From the NCBI GenBank assembly GCA_019314005.1, contig JAFDAE010000043.1, positions 1 to 25,949 on the forward strand: a stretch of DNA of 25,949 nucleotides, read 5' to 3'. This document shows, one piece after another, positions 1 through 10,074 of this stretch (positions are counted from its first letter, which is position 1; every line of letters starts with the position of its first letter). A program made the position numbers and the translations under genes. The stretch comes from Deltaproteobacteria bacterium (GTDB lineage: Bacteria > Desulfobacterota > Desulfobacteria > C00003060 > C00003106). The notes under the pieces were generated by a model. It had not been told where the DNA came from. It did not search any database and was given only the letters and a program-made list of their open reading frames with translations.

Positions 1-2
1 GG

Positions 3-1328
3 TATTGCGCTGAATACGCCCTGAAAAAGGTTGTCTTAGACTACGTGGAACTTTTCTCCGCAATGGATGACCCTTATTTAAGGGAGAGGGGCGCTGATAT
101 AGAAGATATAGGGAAAAGGGTCTTAAGAAACCTCCTTGGACACGAAAGACAAGCAACCAGGGAATTCACGAAAGAGACAGTTGTTATTGCTTCTGATATT
201 TCACCCGTCGACCTGGTTGGCCTTAGGCAGGACAACTTGAAAGGGATTGTCCTTTCCAGAGGAGGGAAGACATCTCACGCGGTGATCCTGGCCAAGTCGT
301 TTGAAATACCGATGGTGATCGGTGTAAAAGATATACTGGAGACCGTAAAAGAAAATGACCCCTTGATCGTTGACGGCACATCAGGTCTGGTCTTCAGCAA
401 ACCGCCGCAGGCGATCATTGACGAGTATGCCCGGTTAAGGACGGAAAAGACAAAACAGGTCCAAAAACTGGACGCGTTAAGAGAACTAAAGGCCGAGACA
501 AAAGACGGCTATGAGATCAAGCTCGGAGCAAATATCGGGCTTATGTCGGATCTGGAACTGGTTAAAAAATACGGGGCCGACCATATCGGGCTTTACAGGA
601 CAGAGTTTCCCTTTCTCGCCAGAAAAGAGTTCCCTTCTGAAGAGGAGCAGTTTTTGTTGTACAAAAAGATTGTCGAGGCCGCGGCAATGCCGGTCACCAT
701 TCGCACGCTCGATGTAGGCGGAGATAAATTTTTGTCCTACCTCGATTACCCCAAGGAGCAAAATCCGTATCTCGGCTGGAGGTCGATCAGGGTTTCTCTT
801 GAACTCGATGATATCTTCAGAGCGCAGATAAGGGCTATACTAAGGGCGTCACACTTTGGCCGGATTAAAATACTCTTCCCCATGATAACATCGGTGGGCG
901 AAGTCAGGAGGATTGCTTCTCTCTTGAATGAAGAAAAGATCGCCTTGGGAAAGAGAGGGCTACCGTTTGATAAAGCAATCAACATCGGCATAATGATAGA
1001 GGTCCCGGGCGCTGTCAAAATTTTGGATAGATTGCTTCACTATGCCGATTTCGTGAGTATCGGCACCAACGACCTTATCCAGTATACCCTGGCAGTGGAC
1101 AGAAACAACCAGAAGGTGGCATCGCTGTATAACCCATTACATCCTGCGGTGATTTCCGCCATTGTGGACGTTGTTTCCATCTGCAAGAAAAACAACAATA
1201 AACAGAGTAGCGCCCATGGAAGACGCGGACGAGATAACGGATTCGCTGGACAGCCTGATTCCGCCAATCTCATAATGTGCTTTGGCGAATTTCGTCGCCC
1301 TCCACCCAATTCCTTACACCCGAAATAG
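3..1328 (+). CDS. ptsP: Phosphoenolpyruvate-protein phosphotransferase (enzyme I, probably the nitrogen-PTS form PtsP), 5' partial, C-terminus disrupted
   Basis: Enzyme I takes phosphate from PEP onto a histidine and passes it to an HPr-type protein in the cytoplasm. The frame is open to the left edge, so the N-terminus (HPr-binding domain and, in PtsP, a GAF domain) lies outside. Visible are the phosphohistidine motif [38 protein letters not shown], and the PEP-barrel stretch IMIEVPGAV / [18 protein letters not shown] / YNPLHPAV. The usual end, a CGE(M/L)AGD motif with the catalytic Cys and then about 40 residues, is not intact in any frame: after CKKNNNK near 1200 the reading becomes nonsense, and family-like pieces ([27 protein letters not shown]) are split over different frames. 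A PtsP identity fits the adjacent nitrogen genes and the motif wording, but PtsI cannot be excluded. Confidence 0.85.
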   Translation, partial: YCAEYALKKVVLDYVELFSAMDDPYLRERGADIEDIGKRVLRNLLGHERQATREFTKETVVIASDISPVDLVGLRQDNLKGIVLSRGGKTSHAVILAKSFEIPMVIGVKDILETVKENDPLIVDGTSGLVFSKPPQAIIDEYARLRTEKTKQVQKLDALRELKAETKDGYEIKLGANIGLMSDLELVKKYGADHIGLYRTEFPFLARKEFPSEEEQFLLYKKIVEAAAMPVTIRTLDVGGDKFLSYLDYPKEQNPYLGWRSIRVSLELDDIFRAQIRAILRASHFGRIKILFPMITSVGEVRRIASLLNEEKIALGKRGLPFDKAINIGIMIEVPGAVKILDRLLHYADFVSIGTNDLIQYTLAVDRNNQKVASLYNPLHPAVISAIVDVVSICKKNNNKQSSAHGRRGRDNGFAGQPDSANLIMCFGEFRRPPPNSLHPK

Positions 1329-1400
1329 CGGCGTCAAACTGGGGTCCGATAATATGCGGTGCCGCTCTCCTGGGGAATTCAAAGGCCGCCGGTTGCCACC

Positions 1401-1480
1401 GGCAGAGAGGAGGAACTGCCCCTTGGAGGGCGGCACCGCGACAAAAGGGGTCACAGACCGTTAACAGGTATGGACCCCTT
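1401..1480 (+). promoter_or_regulatory. T-box-like leader fragment with terminator-like hairpin (tentative)
   Basis: Positions 1427-1440 read AGGGCGGCACCGCG, which matches the T-box consensus AGGGUGGNACCGCG except for C in place of the U of UGGN. Just before it is a hairpin GGCAG/CTGCC (1401-1405 with 1416-1420) whose loop holds AGAGG. Just after it is a hairpin AAGGGGTC/GACCCCTT (1445-1452 with 1473-1480). That order resembles a T-box leader, but no plus-strand gene follows, there is no clear U-tract, and the changed U would weaken pairing with the tRNA 3' end. It may be the relic of a lost amino-acid gene. Confidence 0.25.
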
Positions 1481-1501
1481 GGACGGTGTCCTCAAATAGT
1501 G

Positions 1502-2617
1502 TTAAAAAACATAAGTAAGTTCCACGGCAACGGTATGATCCTCATCTTTATAGGTGCCGTTTTCATAGGCAAAATATTCCACGTCTGCATAATCGTACCG
1601 ATACTCAAGAATGGCAAACAGGCCTTCTGCAACGGTAAAGGTGGGAGCAATGGTACCGGCCTGGCGCGTAACAGCCTTGCCCACATCGTCGCCGCCGGCA
1701 ACAAGCCCCATACGGCTTCCCTCCTCGTCATCAAAATAATCATATCTGAGCGTCAGCCCAATCCAGTCTGCAAAATCATAGTGGACCATGAGCATTGCTC
1801 CGAACCACTCGGCATCTTCATTGGCTGTGAGGAGACTGGCGTTCTCTTCTTCGCCGTAATTCAGTTCCCCCCCGATCACCAGATTCTCAATTGCATCGAC
1901 AGTAAAGTCGAGATCAAAAACGGTTCGTTTATCGTGGTTGTTATCCGCAATTTCCGGTCCCCAGACACCAGACAGCCCCACGTTTATTCCTTCTACCGGG
2001 GTAAGACCAATGCGTGTCCCAAAGGTCTTGTCTTTATTGTTGTCGGTATTCTCGTCCCAGGCGTTTACAGCATACAGTTTTAGATTTGCGGCACTCCCCA
2101 AATTGGCATCCACCATCAGGCCCGTGTGAAAGAGGGCAATTCCGAAATCAAAGACTAGTGCATGCGAAAACTGATACATTTCAGGTGTTTCTGCTGATTC
2201 AAAGCCGATAGGCGCGTTGAATTTGCCGAAAATAAGATCCGTGCCCGATGCCACGGGAAGAGCCAAGGTAATATATCCTTGTTCCAGATCAGCGTCACCA
2301 CCGGCAGTATCGGTAAACCCAAGGTCAATAAATGCCTTGGCCTTATCGGACAATTTGCTTTCAATATAGAGTTCAGCCTTATCTAGACCGAAGGTGTTGG
2401 CTTCCGTAGCCTCGTTATAGGAATAACTCCCATCCACAAATCCATTAATTGTAAGGCCCTTGAACACGTCAAAGGTCTCTGATTTTGTCTCCAGCTCCTT
2501 TATCCTTTCCTCGAGCGTTGTCAGTCTTTTTTCCATATCAGATGCAGCCCATGCCGCTGACACGCATCCCAAACCGATTATTAAACTCACCAAGCAATAA
2601 GATAATAGTTTCTTCAT
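1502..2617 (-). CDS. Outer-membrane beta-barrel porin linked to the ammonium transporter
   Basis: A 371-residue secreted protein with signal peptide MKKLLSYCLVSLIIGLGCVSAAWA, cut before ASDM. A short coiled coil follows (DMEKRLTTLEERIKELETK), then a long run of alternating amphipathic strands ending in Tyr-Val-Phe, the terminal-aromatic signature of BAM-inserted barrels. It resembles the OmpL-like or phosphate-porin-like barrel families; substrate specificity cannot be read from sequence. The start at 2617 is chosen because the signal peptide begins there and GGAGG lies 11 nt upstream; an in-frame ATG at 2635 is less likely since it lies over the SD. It follows amtB by 73 nt on the same strand, so it is probably the last gene of a glnK-amtB-porin operon and may pass ammonium or small solutes to the periplasm (inference). 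Confidence 0.8.
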   Translation of the reverse strand: MKKLLSYCLVSLIIGLGCVSAAWAASDMEKRLTTLEERIKELETKSETFDVFKGLTINGFVDGSYSYNEATEANTFGLDKAELYIESKLSDKAKAFIDLGFTDTAGGDADLEQGYITLALPVASGTDLIFGKFNAPIGFESAETPEMYQFSHALVFDFGIALFHTGLMVDANLGSAANLKLYAVNAWDENTDNNKDKTFGTRIGLTPVEGINVGLSGVWGPEIADNNHDKRTVFDLDFTVDAIENLVIGGELNYGEEENASLLTANEDAEWFGAMLMVHYDFADWIGLTLRYDYFDDEEGSRMGLVAGGDDVGKAVTRQAGTIAPTFTVAEGLFAILEYRYDYADVEYFAYENGTYKDEDHTVAVELTYVF

Positions 2618-2690
2618 CTTTACTTTAACCTCCATTTTCCTATAATCTGTAAAAATTGATAACGTTGTTAAGTAACGAGTCGCTCCTCCA

Positions 2691-4013
2691 TTAAATCCTG
2701 CTTGCAACCTGAAAGTCCGGATAAGCGCTTGCGCTGTGTTCGCCGTAATCCAGACCCTCGGCCTCTTCTTCCGGGCTCACCCTCAGCCCTACGGTCTTTT
2801 CAATCAATTTGAACATGATGAAACCTGCGCCAAAGGCCCATATAAACGCCGCACCAATACCCAAGACCTGCACCCCGAGAACCTTGGCGGAAAACCCCCC
2901 GATATCGAATATCCCGGCTGCAAGGGTCCCCCATGCTCCGCATACTCCATGAACGGAGATCGCTCCCACAGGGTCATCCACCTTGATCCGATCGAAAAAG
3001 AGGACGGAAAGTACCACGATGACACCGGCTAAAGCCCCGATAATCACGGAACTCAACGGCGTAACCGAAGCGCAGGGGCTTGTAATGGCCACCAGCCCGG
3101 CCAGCGCGCCATTTAGGCTCATACCGGCATCAGGTTTCTTGAACTTGATCCAGGCTGTGAGCATGGCGAAGATGGCCCCTGCAGCAGCAGACAGGTTGGT
3201 ATTTACAAAGATCATGGCAATGTCTTTATTGGCGGCGGTGGTTGAACCTGGATTGAACCCGAACCATCCAAGCCACAGAATGAAAACCCCTAAGGCCGCC
3301 AGAGGTAGGTTGTGACCGGGGATCGGAGAGACCTTCCCCTCTTTGGTGTATTTGCCAATCCGCGGACCGAGCACGACGGCACCTGCCAAGGCCACCCATC
3401 CACCAACTGAATGGACGACCGTGGATCCGGCAAAGTCAATAAAACCCAGCTTCTCAAGCCAGCCGCCTCCATTGTAAAGTCCGCCCCAGGCCCAACTTCC
3501 GAATACGGGGTAAATAAAGGCGGTTACCAGTGCGCTGTATGCCAGATAGCCTACAAACTTGGTCCGCTCTGCCATGGCCCCGGACACAATCGTGGCGGCC
3601 GTGGCGGCAAAAACCACCTGGAACATCCAGAAGGCAAGTACCCAGGGATCCTTACCTGGCGAAAAATCACTCAGGAAAAAACCCGAGGTGCCAAACCAGC
3701 CTGTCGTGGTTGCCCCGAACATCAGACCAAACCCGATGGCCCAATAGAAGATAGACCCCATGGAAAAGTCCATCAGGTTCTTCATTAAAATGTTGACGGC
3801 ATTCTTGGCCCGGGTAAACCCGGCCTCAACCATGGCAAAACCGGCCTGCATGAAAAATACAAGGGCCGCAGCCACCAGGGTCCAGACGTAATCGGCGTGC
3901 GTCTGTACCGTTGCGATAGCCTCGGCATTACCCGCAATAGTGGGGGCATCTTCCCCTGCCCAGGCCATGAGGGGAATGCCTAACATTGTTACAATCATAA
4001 ATAGAATCTTCAT
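2691..4013 (-). CDS. amtB: Ammonium transporter AmtB
   Basis: Trimeric inner-membrane channel for ammonia/ammonium. The protein has 440 residues, a normal length, with signal peptide MKILFMIVTMLGIPLMAWAG and then the 11-helix Amt fold. Recognisable family pieces are the Phe-gate region AFWMFQVVFAATAATIVSGAMAER, the first pore histidine in VVHSVGGWVAL, LGWFGFNPGS and the second pore histidine in SVHGVCGAWGTLA. The C-terminal cytoplasmic tail (VSPEEEAEGLDYGEHSASAYPDF) matches the conserved segment that contacts GlnK. GGAGG lies 8 nt before the ATG. It starts 17 nt after glnK, so the two are co-transcribed and the usual GlnK gating of AmtB is expected. No damage is visible, in contrast to the second amtB remnant at 7530-7607. 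Confidence 0.96.
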   Translation of the reverse strand: MKILFMIVTMLGIPLMAWAGEDAPTIAGNAEAIATVQTHADYVWTLVAAALVFFMQAGFAMVEAGFTRAKNAVNILMKNLMDFSMGSIFYWAIGFGLMFGATTTGWFGTSGFFLSDFSPGKDPWVLAFWMFQVVFAATAATIVSGAMAERTKFVGYLAYSALVTAFIYPVFGSWAWGGLYNGGGWLEKLGFIDFAGSTVVHSVGGWVALAGAVVLGPRIGKYTKEGKVSPIPGHNLPLAALGVFILWLGWFGFNPGSTTAANKDIAMIFVNTNLSAAAGAIFAMLTAWIKFKKPDAGMSLNGALAGLVAITSPCASVTPLSSVIIGALAGVIVVLSVLFFDRIKVDDPVGAISVHGVCGAWGTLAAGIFDIGGFSAKVLGVQVLGIGAAFIWAFGAGFIMFKLIEKTVGLRVSPEEEAEGLDYGEHSASAYPDFQVASRI

Positions 4014-4030
4014 AATCTATTCCTCCAATA

Positions 4031-4719
<689 letters not shown>

Positions 4720-7338
4720 CTAATCTTGTTGTATTTCGGCTTGACCATTGGTCAATATCTTCATTATTGCTTCCTTGATAGCCCCTATCTGCTCCGGGGT
4801 ATCCACTTTCTGGCCATCAAAATCACGAACATAGAAGACATCAACCGCCTGATCGACTTTGGTGGCGATCTTGGCAACCCAGATATCGAGCTTGCATTGA
4901 AAAAGAGTATCGGTAATCTTATAAAGAAGCCCTGGAAAGTTGTGCGTGTAGACCTCTACAATGGTGAAAAAATCGGATGTCCGGTTGTCCACGACAATTT
5001 TGTCCGGTCTTTTCTCTATCCGTTTTTGCAAGGTTTGATACGCCATCAACTTTTGGTCGAGCGCGGGACCAAGCGCCGGCCCCTCCTTCAGAGCAGATTG
5101 CAAATCGTTCTTAACTCGGGTCCACACTTCTTCTTCAAGGAGGGTGTCCAGCGGAGCCTTGACCTTGAAGATGTCAAGGGCTATGTGATTTCGCCACGTA
5201 TATATATGAGCGTTCAGAATATCTATATTGTTCAGAGTTAACACGCCGGCAATTTTTGAAAAAAGTCCGGAAAAATCTCTTGCGCAGATGGTAGCAGTTC
5301 TGTAATTTGTGCCGGGAATGGCCTGGATGTCCAGGACAAAAGGCTCATGGCCGAGTTTTTGATATATGTCGATATGTCGGAGGATGTCTTTGGATGGCGT
5401 GTACAATAGATAGCGTGGCGGCATCTGGTTAAATAGAGCCTCCACCTCTCCTGGCTTGGCCACCGCACGTCCCAAAACCTCTTGCCTCTTTTTCTCTAAA
5501 ATATCGACGGCTGCCGGCGTGGCCAGTTCCCCCTTTTTCAGTATGTGATACACTTTAAAAAAGAGCTCCTTCAAGAGGACAGCTGTCCAATCGTTCCACG
5601 CCTTGGGCCCCGTGGCCCTTGAGTCGGCAACGGTCAGCAGATAAAGCATCTTCAGGGACTCAGTGTCACGAATTTTTCCGGCACACTGCACCACAGTCTT
5701 TTCATCATTGAGATCTCTACGGGTGGCGGTATTAATCAGCAAGAGATGCTCACGGACCAGAAACGAGACGGTATCGATATCCTGCTTGGCAAAGCCCATC
5801 CTTCCAAACACAGACCTGACCACACCGGACCCGTGCCGCGCGTGGTCTTTACTGTGCCCGCCCTTGCCCACATCGTGCAAAAGAGCCGCCCAAAGCAACA
5901 GTGCGGGTCTGGCTATTTCTGAAAATAATTTCCTGCAGAGCGTATCCCGCCCTTCACGGCCCGGGTCTCCGAAACCCTTTAACGTCTGCACGGTACGCAG
6001 GGTATGCTTATCCACGGGGTAGAGGTGGTACTCATCGTATTGAATCCGATTGATTATCCCCTTCAGTTCAGGAATGAGGGCAACCATGATCCCGGTGTTC
6101 AGCATTTCATTTAAGACATTAAAGATCTGTGGAGGTGCGACCAGTATGCGTTCAAAGGATTGGACAACGGCCCTGGAACTTCTAAAATTTTCGTCGATAA
6201 GGTATAAGAACTCCTTCACCAAACGTTTTGCTTCTATGCTCAAAGGTATTCCCAGCCTAGCGCTTCGTTCAAATATCTTAATCAAAAGCTTTGGATTGTG
6301 GGGGATCGTCTCCGGAGACTCAAAATTCAGGGCATCGTACACGACCTCAAGGCCCTTTGACACGGCCCGGCGGACACCCTTTCCAGATCTCTGTTTTTTG
6401 GACAAGACTTTGTTAAGAAACATAAGATGCTGTTGCTTCAAAAACTCCATGTGGCCATGCAACGTCCCCAGGAATACTTCAACCGCCTGTTGACCGTTGT
6501 CTTGCCTGAATCCCAGGTCCCGGGCAAGTTTGACCTGGTATTCAAAGTAAAGCTGGTCGCACTTCCTCCCGCTCAAATAATGTAGCCGGCTTCTGACCCT
6601 CCAGATAAAAGATAACGCGTTGCATAGTCCCTGGAACTCATCATTGGACAGGTGCCCGAAAAACTCCAGGTCTCGCGGCTCCTTAAGGTCGTATTTTGCC
6701 CGTGCGCCCCAGAGGATGCTATGATAATCTCTCAGACCGCCGAGCCCCTCTTTTAGGTTAGGCTCCAAAAGATAAGAGGAATCTCCGAACCGGGCGTGGC
6801 GGCCCTGATTTCTTTCCGCAAGCCACTCTATATACGCGCGTCCGTACCTGTGAAGGACCTTGCCGTGCAATTGTTCCATGAGGTCTGAATAGAGGGAGGA
6901 AATGCCGCAAAGAAAGCGCGCGTCAATAAGAGAGGTAAGCACCTCAAAATCGTGGCAGGCCAGTTTCGAACATTCCTTCAAGGTGCGGGTCGCGTAGCCC
7001 ACGTCAAGGCCGAGATCCCAGAGCGGATAAAATATCTCCTTTACAACGCCTTTGGCCTCGACAGGAATTTTCTTCTTAAAAAGGAGGAGGACATCTACAT
7101 CAGAATGGAGGCATTGCTCTTTTCTGCCGTAGCCGCCCAATGCGATAATCGCATAGGGGTTCTTGTTCATGCGCATGCGGGGTCCTACAGAACTCTCGGC
7201 AAAACTTTCGCGGAAGTAATCATCCAGAATCTCCGCATGCCGTTCCAGAAAACAAGGCTCATCCCCTTTGAGAAAACGGGAGATCAACAGCTCCTTCTTT
7301 TCACGCAATACGCTGACTGGGGATTCTTGTTTATTCAT
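4720..7338 (-). CDS. glnD: [Protein-PII] uridylyltransferase / uridylyl-removing enzyme GlnD
   Basis: Bifunctional glutamine sensor that adds UMP to P-II when glutamine is low and removes it when high. The 872 residues match the family (E. coli about 890). Domains in order: nucleotidyltransferase with GGYGRKEQCLHSDVD (residues 68-82, metal ligands D80 and D82); the GlnD linker with the LKEGLGGLRDYH signature near 195-206; an HD domain with H445 and the H488-D489 pair in LLHDVGKGGHSKDH, for UMP removal; and two C-terminal ACT domains, from about 680 (ARDFSGLFSKIAGVL) and 785 (YTHNFPGLLYKITDTL), that bind glutamine. No frameshift is seen. The SD before the ATG at 7338 is weak. It lies upstream of glnK on the same strand but is separated by 350 nt containing a sigma-54 promoter, so it is probably a separate transcription unit. 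Confidence 0.96.
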   Translation of the reverse strand: MNKQESPVSVLREKKELLISRFLKGDEPCFLERHAEILDDYFRESFAESSVGPRMRMNKNPYAIIALGGYGRKEQCLHSDVDVLLLFKKKIPVEAKGVVKEIFYPLWDLGLDVGYATRTLKECSKLACHDFEVLTSLIDARFLCGISSLYSDLMEQLHGKVLHRYGRAYIEWLAERNQGRHARFGDSSYLLEPNLKEGLGGLRDYHSILWGARAKYDLKEPRDLEFFGHLSNDEFQGLCNALSFIWRVRSRLHYLSGRKCDQLYFEYQVKLARDLGFRQDNGQQAVEVFLGTLHGHMEFLKQQHLMFLNKVLSKKQRSGKGVRRAVSKGLEVVYDALNFESPETIPHNPKLLIKIFERSARLGIPLSIEAKRLVKEFLYLIDENFRSSRAVVQSFERILVAPPQIFNVLNEMLNTGIMVALIPELKGIINRIQYDEYHLYPVDKHTLRTVQTLKGFGDPGREGRDTLCRKLFSEIARPALLLWAALLHDVGKGGHSKDHARHGSGVVRSVFGRMGFAKQDIDTVSFLVREHLLLINTATRRDLNDEKTVVQCAGKIRDTESLKMLYLLTVADSRATGPKAWNDWTAVLLKELFFKVYHILKKGELATPAAVDILEKKRQEVLGRAVAKPGEVEALFNQMPPRYLLYTPSKDILRHIDIYQKLGHEPFVLDIQAIPGTNYRTATICARDFSGLFSKIAGVLTLNNIDILNAHIYTWRNHIALDIFKVKAPLDTLLEEEVWTRVKNDLQSALKEGPALGPALDQKLMAYQTLQKRIEKRPDKIVVDNRTSDFFTIVEVYTHNFPGLLYKITDTLFQCKLDIWVAKIATKVDQAVDVFYVRDFDGQKVDTPEQIGAIKEAIMKILTNGQAEIQQD

Positions 7339-7447
7339 ATCCGGAAGAGTGAAAAGTCTTTTCCCTTTTTAACCCGTAACCCGTAACTCGCAACTGGACA
7401 TTTGATAGTCCGCGTCAGTGTCCACAATGAAGCCCGAACAAAATGAC

Positions 7448-7607
<160 letters not shown>

Positions 7608-7631
7608 TTGCAATCCTCCTAACACTCCTAA

Positions 7632-7896
7632 CCCGGATTATTCACGCGTCGAATTGGCTGCAGCTGCAAGGCGTAGTTTGCGAAGCTGTAGCCCAGCTAC
7701 CGCGAGCGAGCTACAACGCCGCAGATGCAGTAAATTCGGCGCGCCCTCCGGGTGAACAGTTCAGCAGCATAAACAAAAAGGACCTTTACCACTAAATCCA
7801 GAGTGCCAATTTCCACCAAGCTCGATTTTGTCAACAAATGTCAGTACTCTAGAATAATTATTCACCTGGTGCTGAACTGTTCATGAATAATTCGGG
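7632..7896. repeat. Composite nested palindromic repeat
   Basis: The outer ends are inverted: CCCGGATTATTCACG (7632-7646) and CATGAATAATTCGGG (7882-7896). Inside, GTGAACAGTTCAGCA (7752-7766) is inverted at 7870-7884, and 7645-7742 is a separate palindrome of about 100 bp with arms near GAATTGGCTGCAGCTGC and a centre near GTAGCCCAGCTAC. The layout suggests one repeat inserted in or beside another. It encodes no transposase. A joined version of the outer ends occurs at 24861-24885. Confidence 0.7.
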
Positions 7897-8272
7897 CTAA
7901 AATTTTGCCGCTTGGCAGTGGGCTTACTTATATGGAGGAATAGAGCAAGGCATATGCCACCAATGGGGAATAGACTAATAGATCTATGATATCAGGTAGT
8001 TAGTGTTTTGAAATCGAATCGTTGGGATCCAGCTTATTGATACAATATTGTTGAAAAAAAGGAGCGCTAATACAAAAGTGTAGTTTTGGCATTACGATTG
8101 CCGGGCCGCTTGGCTTCAATGGCATACTAAGTTATTGACGAGATCATGAGAGATCGGATAACATAAGATAATATCTCCTATTTTCTATTGTATTTTTTTG
8201 TATCTTTCAACTTCAAACAACCCACGTGCCAAGGTAGGGGACGCAACCGTTCACGTACTGCACTTTCACAAT
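7897..8272. other. Intergenic region upstream of mscS
   Basis: No convincing gene. The stretch contains TACAATATTGTT (8041-8052), near-identical to the 12-bp palindrome found twice upstream of glnA, and an SD-like AAGGAGCGC at 8059-8067 with no good ORF after it. Confidence 0.4.
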
Positions 8273-8320
8273 GAGACCTTTGCAAAACTGCCATTTTCTC
8301 GTGATGCGACGTCAGGCTTC
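8273..8320 (+). repeat. Half copy of the GAGACC palindromic element
   Basis: This begins GAGACCTTTGCAAAACTGCC and continues through CGTCAGGCTTC, matching one arm of the 142-bp element at 22156-22297 (its complement strand) with a few mismatches, then ends abruptly. The other arm is missing. It lies 36 bp before the mscS start codon. Confidence 0.75.
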
Positions 8321-8356
8321 GGCTTGGGTCTACAGGCCGTCTACGAGGAGGCTCCG

Positions 8357-9880
8357 ATGATTCTCAGAAAACTGACTACAATAATGGTATTAGCGATGAC
8401 TGTAGCTCTCGTTTTGGCTTTGTCTCATCAGCCTGTCATCGCCCAGGATCAAACTGGTCGGGAGCGAACTACGGTAGAGATAGGAGAATTAGAAAAAACC
8501 ATTGAGCTTTTGGAAAATCCTGACGAGGCAAGGAAGGTGGCCACTCAATTGAAGGCTGTGTTAGAGGCAAAACGGCAATTGATTGAGGAAAAGAAAGAAG
8601 TAAAAGAACCGAAAAAAGTCCCCGCCAACCTCTTGAAAGTCTACGAATCGTATAAACGTCATATCTTCTCTGTTTTCGAGAAACTCACTTCTGAGATAAA
8701 AAGCATTATCCTTATTGTGTTCGCAATAGGTTTGTTGTTTCTCTGGAAGCTTCTCTCTAAAAAACTCTTCCAGGCCAGCGCTACCCTGGAAGAAAAATAC
8801 CTCGAATCGGAGGAACGCGTAAGTCGTTATGTCAATTTCTTGAGAAAAGCGGGATACGTCTTAATAGTGCTGTTTACTATCCTTATTATGCTTGACATAT
8901 GGGGGTTCCACACCTATGAATTCATCGCGTCGAATGCCGAATTCGTGTTCACTATTGTCCGCATTCCGATCATTATTGTTGTGGCACTTATAGCGTTTGA
9001 ACTGGCCAAATTTATTATCAAAAAATTGGAAAAAGAAGCAATGGATCGAATGCTTGCAACCCGGAAGACGCCGGAAGTCGAAGCAGAAAAGAGGGCTACC
9101 ACCTTAGGGAGAATTTTCAGGAAAATCACCGGCATTACCATTATCGCCGTTACTGTCATGATGATCTTCGCAGAAATAGGCTTTGATATCAAGCCGATCT
9201 TAGCCGGCGCAGGGATTCTCGGCCTGGCCGTTGGATTCGGTGCGCAGAATCTTGTGCGTGATATCATCAGTGGTCTCTTTCTTATTGTTGAGAATCGGAT
9301 TCGGGTAAATGACGTGGCCATCATCAATGGCACAGGAGGCCTGGTCGAGCAGGTGAACTTGCGTACCACGGTCTTGAGAGGGCTGGACGGAGTAGTGCAC
9401 GTCTTTCCCAACGGGGCGATCAATACACTGTCCAACATGACCCATGAATTTTCATTTTATATCTTTGATGTTGGTGTAGCCTATAAAGAGGATGTGGATA
9501 GGGTGATGGGTGTCCTTAAAGAGCTGGGTGAAGAGATGATGCAGGCCGAAGAGTACGGGCCGCTCATTTTAGAGCCACTCGAAATTCTGGGCGTTGATCA
9601 ATTTGCAGACTCAGCCGTAGTAATCAAGGCACGATTCAAGACCCTGCCCATCAAGCAATGGGTGGTAGGACGGGAGATGAACCGCAGAATCAAGAAGCGT
9701 TTTGATGAACTCGGCATTGAAATACCGTTCCCCCACAGAACTTTCTATTTTGGTGAAGCGAGTAAACCTGTAGACCTAACATTGGAAGGGCTGGAAGAGC
9801 ACAGGGAAGATTTGAAGCAGATGATTCGCGAAGTCCTTCAGGATTTCAAGCCGAAAGGTCTCAACCAGCAAGGGGAATAA
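8357..9880 (+). CDS. MscS-family mechanosensitive ion channel
   Basis: Inner-membrane channel that opens under membrane tension, protecting against osmotic downshock. The start is the ATG at 8357 with GAGGAG 6 nt before it; the longer frame upstream is rejected because it runs through a repeat. The 507 residues carry a signal-like N-terminus (MILRKLTTIMVLAMTVALVL...IAQDQ), a charged coiled-coil periplasmic segment (about 35-95) and several membrane helices. The pore helix is glycine/alanine-rich (ILAGAGILGLAVGFGAQNLVRD), the MscS TM3 hallmark, and is followed by the beta domain (FLIVENRIRVNDVAIINGTGG, VVHVFPNGAINTLSNMT) and the alpha/beta C-terminal domain ending in PFPHRTFYFGE. It is larger than E. 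coli MscS (286), with extra N-terminal helices as in YbdG/MscK-like members. Confidence 0.93.
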   Translation: MILRKLTTIMVLAMTVALVLALSHQPVIAQDQTGRERTTVEIGELEKTIELLENPDEARKVATQLKAVLEAKRQLIEEKKEVKEPKKVPANLLKVYESYKRHIFSVFEKLTSEIKSIILIVFAIGLLFLWKLLSKKLFQASATLEEKYLESEERVSRYVNFLRKAGYVLIVLFTILIMLDIWGFHTYEFIASNAEFVFTIVRIPIIIVVALIAFELAKFIIKKLEKEAMDRMLATRKTPEVEAEKRATTLGRIFRKITGITIIAVTVMMIFAEIGFDIKPILAGAGILGLAVGFGAQNLVRDIISGLFLIVENRIRVNDVAIINGTGGLVEQVNLRTTVLRGLDGVVHVFPNGAINTLSNMTHEFSFYIFDVGVAYKEDVDRVMGVLKELGEEMMQAEEYGPLILEPLEILGVDQFADSAVVIKARFKTLPIKQWVVGREMNRRIKKRFDELGIEIPFPHRTFYFGEASKPVDLTLEGLEEHREDLKQMIREVLQDFKPKGLNQQGE

Positions 9881-9969
9881 GGGTTTACTTCACCCCCCCC
9901 ATTTTGTTATCCATGACTTCATGTCCAAAAAATTTGCAGTATCGCACATAACCTCTCCAGTAAAAATTC

Positions 9970-10036
9970 CTGCCGCTTCACTTCGTGCACAATTTGAAAC
10001 CGGAGATTACATTACGGGCACAAGGTGAAGCGGCAG
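9970..10036. terminator. Bidirectional hairpin between mscS and glnA
   Basis: The 19-nt arms CTGCCGCTTCACTTCGTGC (9970-9988) and GCACAAGGTGAAGCGGCAG (10018-10036) pair with only two imperfect positions around a 29-nt loop. It lies between two convergent genes, where a shared terminator is expected. There is no strong U-tract, so a REP-like element is an alternative. Confidence 0.6.
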
Positions 10037-10074
10037 CTTCAAATATCGCAGTTTTGTAATAACCGCCTTACGAA

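Noticed and set aside
1277..2083. 268-codon plus-strand frame
   Set aside because: It is antisense to the porin gene, whose signal peptide, SD and barrel ending are clear; the frame starts in the broken ptsP tail and has no SD.
8198..8356. N-terminal extension of the MscS frame
   Set aside because: It starts at a TTG without SD and translates a half copy of a dispersed repeat; the ATG at 8357 has a good SD and a signal-like N-terminus.
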